Positions 5,927 through 7,756 of a stretch of 7,756 bases of DNA are shown here, one piece after another (the stretch's first letter is position 1; each line of letters opens with the position of its first letter). Origin of the DNA: an uncultured Rhodospirillales bacterium (GTDB lineage Bacteria > Pseudomonadota > Alphaproteobacteria > Rhodospirillales > 2-02-FULL-58-16); contig CAJXGZ010000109.1 in the NCBI GenBank assembly GCA_913053795.1, positions 1-7,756 on the forward strand, written 5' to 3'. A program made the position numbers and the translations under genes. Below the pieces are notes generated by a model, which was given only the letters and a program-made list of their open reading frames with translations, had not been told where the DNA came from and made no database searches.

Positions 5927-6907
5927 TTAAAGCCCGTGATATTTTTTGTACCAGGCGACGAAGCGGGGGACGCCTTCCTCTATTGTGGTGGCCGGCTCAT
6001 AGCCGAAATCGCGCCGGGTTTCGGAGATATCGGCGTAGGTTTCCTTGACGTCGCCCAACTGCATGGGTCTGAATTCGATCTCGGCCTTCTTCCCCAGCGC
6101 CTTTTCGATCAAGGCGATAAAATCCATTAAATTTTCCGAGCGGTTGTTGCCGATATTGTAAATCCGGTTTGACGTTTCATTTCCCGCCGCCGCCGGCGGA
6201 TTGTCCAGGCAGCGCAGCACGCCGTTGACGATGTCGTCGATATAGGTGAAGTCGCGCTTCATGTCGCCGTCATTAAAAACAAGGATCGGCTGGCCGGATA
6301 TAATTTTTTGCACGAAAATATAGGCCGCCATGTCGGGCCGCCCCCAAGGTCCGTAAACTGTAAAGAACCGCAAGCCCGTCTGCGGCAGACCGTAGAGATG
6401 GGTGTAGGCGTGGCTGATCATTTCCATGGATTTCTTGGTGGCGCCATAAATCGACAGCGGCGAATCGGTGCGATCAGCGACGGAAAAGGGCATGACGTTA
6501 TTGCCCCCATAGACCGATGAAGAGGATGCGTAAACAAGGTGCTTTAAATTTTCCAGCCTGCGACAGGCTTCAAGGAGCACTAGGTGCCCATCGATGTTGG
6601 TGCGCGTATAGATATAGGGATCGACCAACGAATGGCGGACGCCGGCCTGGGCCGCCAGATGAATGACGCGGCCGATGTCCTTGTGCGCCGACACCAAGTC
6701 CGTGACGCCGCCGCGCTCGGCGACATCAAGGCGCATGAAGGAAAACGCCTGCTGTTCTTGCAGAATGTTAAGGCGCGCCTCCTTCAGGGAGACGTCGTAG
6801 TAGTCGTTGAGGTCGTCTGCGCCGATAACCCGCTCGCCCCGCTTAAGAAGCGCGTTGGAGACGTGAAAGCCAATGAAACCGGCGGCGCCGGTGACCAGAA
6901 TCGTCAT
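5927..6907 (-). CDS. UDP-glucuronate 4-epimerase (extended SDR family)
   Basis: NAD-dependent epimerase/dehydratase interconverting, most likely, UDP-glucuronate and UDP-galacturonate in the cytoplasm as a precursor for capsule, exopolysaccharide or LPS. The protein has 326 residues, full length. The Rossmann motif TGAAGFIG is at 6-13. ADDLNDYYDVSLKEARL (about 30-46) is typical of UDP-glucuronate epimerases. HLAAQAGVRHS is at 83-93, the catalytic serine cluster SSSS at 128-131, and YGATK at 154-158 with Tyr154 and Lys158 catalytic. TVYGPWGRPDMA (183-194) and KRDFTYIDDIV (217-227) are further marks of this subfamily. A related UDP-hexose 4-epimerase is less likely. The ATG at 6907 is preceded by no clear ribosome site; it overlaps the TGA of a six-codon minicistron (ATGA). 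It lies upstream of fliF in the same orientation but is not a flagellar gene by family. Confidence 0.9.
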   Translation of the reverse strand: MTILVTGAAGFIGFHVSNALLKRGERVIGADDLNDYYDVSLKEARLNILQEQQAFSFMRLDVAERGGVTDLVSAHKDIGRVIHLAAQAGVRHSLVDPYIYTRTNIDGHLVLLEACRRLENLKHLVYASSSSVYGGNNVMPFSVADRTDSPLSIYGATKKSMEMISHAYTHLYGLPQTGLRFFTVYGPWGRPDMAAYIFVQKIISGQPILVFNDGDMKRDFTYIDDIVNGVLRCLDNPPAAAGNETSNRIYNIGNNRSENLMDFIALIEKALGKKAEIEFRPMQLGDVKETYADISETRRDFGYEPATTIEEGVPRFVAWYKKYHGL

Positions 6908-7156
6908 GAGTTTATTCTTTTCATAATTAGGCCGCCGAAAATATAACCGTTGGCGGCGCGGAAATCACGCCCTAAGAACATAAAATAATCCAGGAAATAT
7001 TTATTCCCGCCGCCTTCGGTCCTGGGTAACTTTGTTCCATGCTCTTGGCCGCCGCCCGACCGATCCTTTCTTATTTTTGCGAATTCATTGCGTAAGAAGC
7101 ATGCGGATATTTCATTTAAATCAAGGGCTTGATATGACAGGGAAGTATTTTCGCCC
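6908..7156. promoter_or_regulatory. Divergent intergenic region between the epimerase and pdh-like genes
   Basis: This 249-bp spacer separates starts on opposite strands, so it should contain both promoters. AT-rich stretches lie at about 6979-7006 and 7071-7135. A GCCGCC/GGCGGC pair (6931-6936 and 6952-6957) could form a small hairpin near the epimerase start. The plus strand has GGGAAG at 7140-7145, 11 nt before the ATG at 7157, as a plausible if distant ribosome site. I could not assign -35/-10 boxes with confidence, and I see no convincing gene in the spacer. Confidence 0.5.
7120..7133. promoter_or_regulatory. Palindrome upstream of the pdh-like start, candidate operator
   Basis: ATCAAG-GG-CTTGAT is an inverted repeat with 6-bp arms, 23 bp before the ATG at 7157. 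The position suits a repressor site over a promoter or leader. No regulator can be named from the sequence. Confidence 0.3.
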
Positions 7157-7756
7157 ATGGTCAAGGCCGCTTCGTTCCAAATCGAATACACCCGTTTCCT
7201 TGACCCCTCGGGCCAAGAGGCGCAGCCTCTTCCTTCTTTCGCCGAAGACCCCGCCATTTTGATTTCCCTTTACCTGAGCATGGCGTTGACGCGCACCTTC
7301 GACGCCGGCTGCAAGGCGGCGCCGGACTTGAACGTCTGGTGCGACGGAAAAGAAATGTCCCATCGTCTGCTCGACAAGATCGATTTAGGGATCGCCGTCA
7401 ACACCAAGGACGGATTGTTCGTTCCGGTCCTTCGCGACGTCGGGAGCCGGGACGCCGCCGATTTGCTGGAAGGACTTGAACGCCTAAAGGCCGACGTCAA
7501 GGCCCGTACGGTCCCGGCCGGAGAGCTGCGCGGCCAAACCATTACGCTCTCCAACTTCGGCTCCCTCGCCGGACGCTATTCCGCCATGATTGTGGTGCCG
7601 CCCCAGGTGGCCATTCTCGGGGCCGGACGCATCATGGACACGGTGCGGGCGGTCAAGGGCAAGCCGCAAGTGCGGCGCGCGCTGCCCCTGTCGCTGACCT
7701 TCGACCACCGCGCCGTCACCGGCGGCGAGGCGGCGCAATTCCTGGCTGCCGCCATC
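7157..7756 (+). CDS. Chimeric pyruvate dehydrogenase fragment: PdhA N-terminus joined to PdhC (E2) acyltransferase domain, 3' end beyond the window
   Basis: The frame from ATG at 7157 is open for 200 codons to the edge; an in-frame TGA at 7130-7132 blocks any longer start except within those few codons. Residues about 6-50 (FQIEYTRFLDPSG ... MALTRTFDA) resemble the N-terminal arm of pyruvate dehydrogenase E1-alpha, which normally continues into the thiamine-diphosphate domain. Instead, from about residue 51 the protein is the later part of the E2 acyltransferase domain: KAAPDLNVWCDGK (53-65), IDLGIAVNTKDGLFVPVLRD (75-94), ITLSNFG (129-135), PPQVAILGAGRI (148-159), and the active-site TFDHRAVTGGEA (181-192) with His184. 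The usual DHRxxDG aspartate is Thr188. The lipoyl domain, the E1/E3-binding domain and about the first third of the catalytic domain are missing, so acyltransferase activity is doubtful. The E2 assignment of the C-terminal part is firm. The E1-alpha assignment is from memory of the family. Confidence 0.8.
   Translation, partial: MVKAASFQIEYTRFLDPSGQEAQPLPSFAEDPAILISLYLSMALTRTFDAGCKAAPDLNVWCDGKEMSHRLLDKIDLGIAVNTKDGLFVPVLRDVGSRDAADLLEGLERLKADVKARTVPAGELRGQTITLSNFGSLAGRYSAMIVVPPQVAILGAGRIMDTVRAVKGKPQVRRALPLSLTFDHRAVTGGEAAQFLAAAI

Noticed and set aside
6931..6957. GCCGCC/GGCGGC hairpin as a terminator
   Set aside because: It lies between two divergent gene starts, where no transcript ends, and has a 15-nt loop and no T-run.
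6904..7257. 117-residue open frame on the minus strand ending in an ATGA overlap with the epimerase
   Set aside because: Its start lies antisense to the pdh-like gene, it has no recognisable domain or ribosome site, and most of it covers the divergent promoter region.
1..7756. Defence system, CRISPR array, integrase or other accessory island
   Set aside because: No direct repeat arrays, recombinase motifs, tRNA-linked attachment sites or toxin-antitoxin-like gene pairs were found; the coding content is flagellar, sugar-nucleotide and pyruvate dehydrogenase related.

Overview
The window looks like chromosomal DNA from an alphaproteobacterium, probably close to the Rhodospirillales. The basis is recalled family resemblance: the FlbD receiver, a FliH opening with an RKFLFD motif, a FliG with EYPQ in place of EHPQ, the gene order fliF-fliG-fliH-fliN-motA-flbD, and a Bacillus/alphaproteobacterial-style PdhA N-terminus. 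No database search was run, so the lineage is an inference.

Positions 1-5768 hold one flagellar operon read on the minus strand: fliF (MS ring, GTG start) - fliG (rotor/switch) - fliH (export ATPase regulator) - fliN (C ring) - a MotA/PomA-type stator subunit - flbD (sigma-54-dependent flagellar regulator, running off the left edge). Gaps are 13-22 bp, except for 138 bp between fliG and fliH. That gap holds a roughly 90-bp imperfect palindrome with CAGT/ACTG ends flanked by TA, which looks like a relic miniature transposon. Together the genes build the MS ring and C ring, feed substrates to the export gate, couple a stator to the rotor, and encode the regulator that probably controls the cluster. 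The 158 bp upstream of fliF carries overlapping palindromes that are candidate operators.

Positions 5927-6907 (minus) encode a complete UDP-glucuronate 4-epimerase-type SDR enzyme for surface polysaccharide sugar supply. A 249-bp divergent intergenic region (6908-7156) separates it from the plus-strand gene at the right edge.

That last gene, 7157-7756, is the oddest item. Its first 50 or so codons read as the N-terminus of pyruvate dehydrogenase E1-alpha (PdhA). From about codon 51 it continues in frame as the C-terminal two-thirds of the acyltransferase domain of the E2 subunit (PdhC). The simplest reading is an in-frame deletion across a pdhA-pdhB-pdhC operon, or an assembly collapse with the same result. 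I see no tRNA, rRNA, CRISPR array or intact insertion sequence. Apart from the chimera and the palindrome, this is an ordinary flagellar region, and I find no convincing new multi-gene system.
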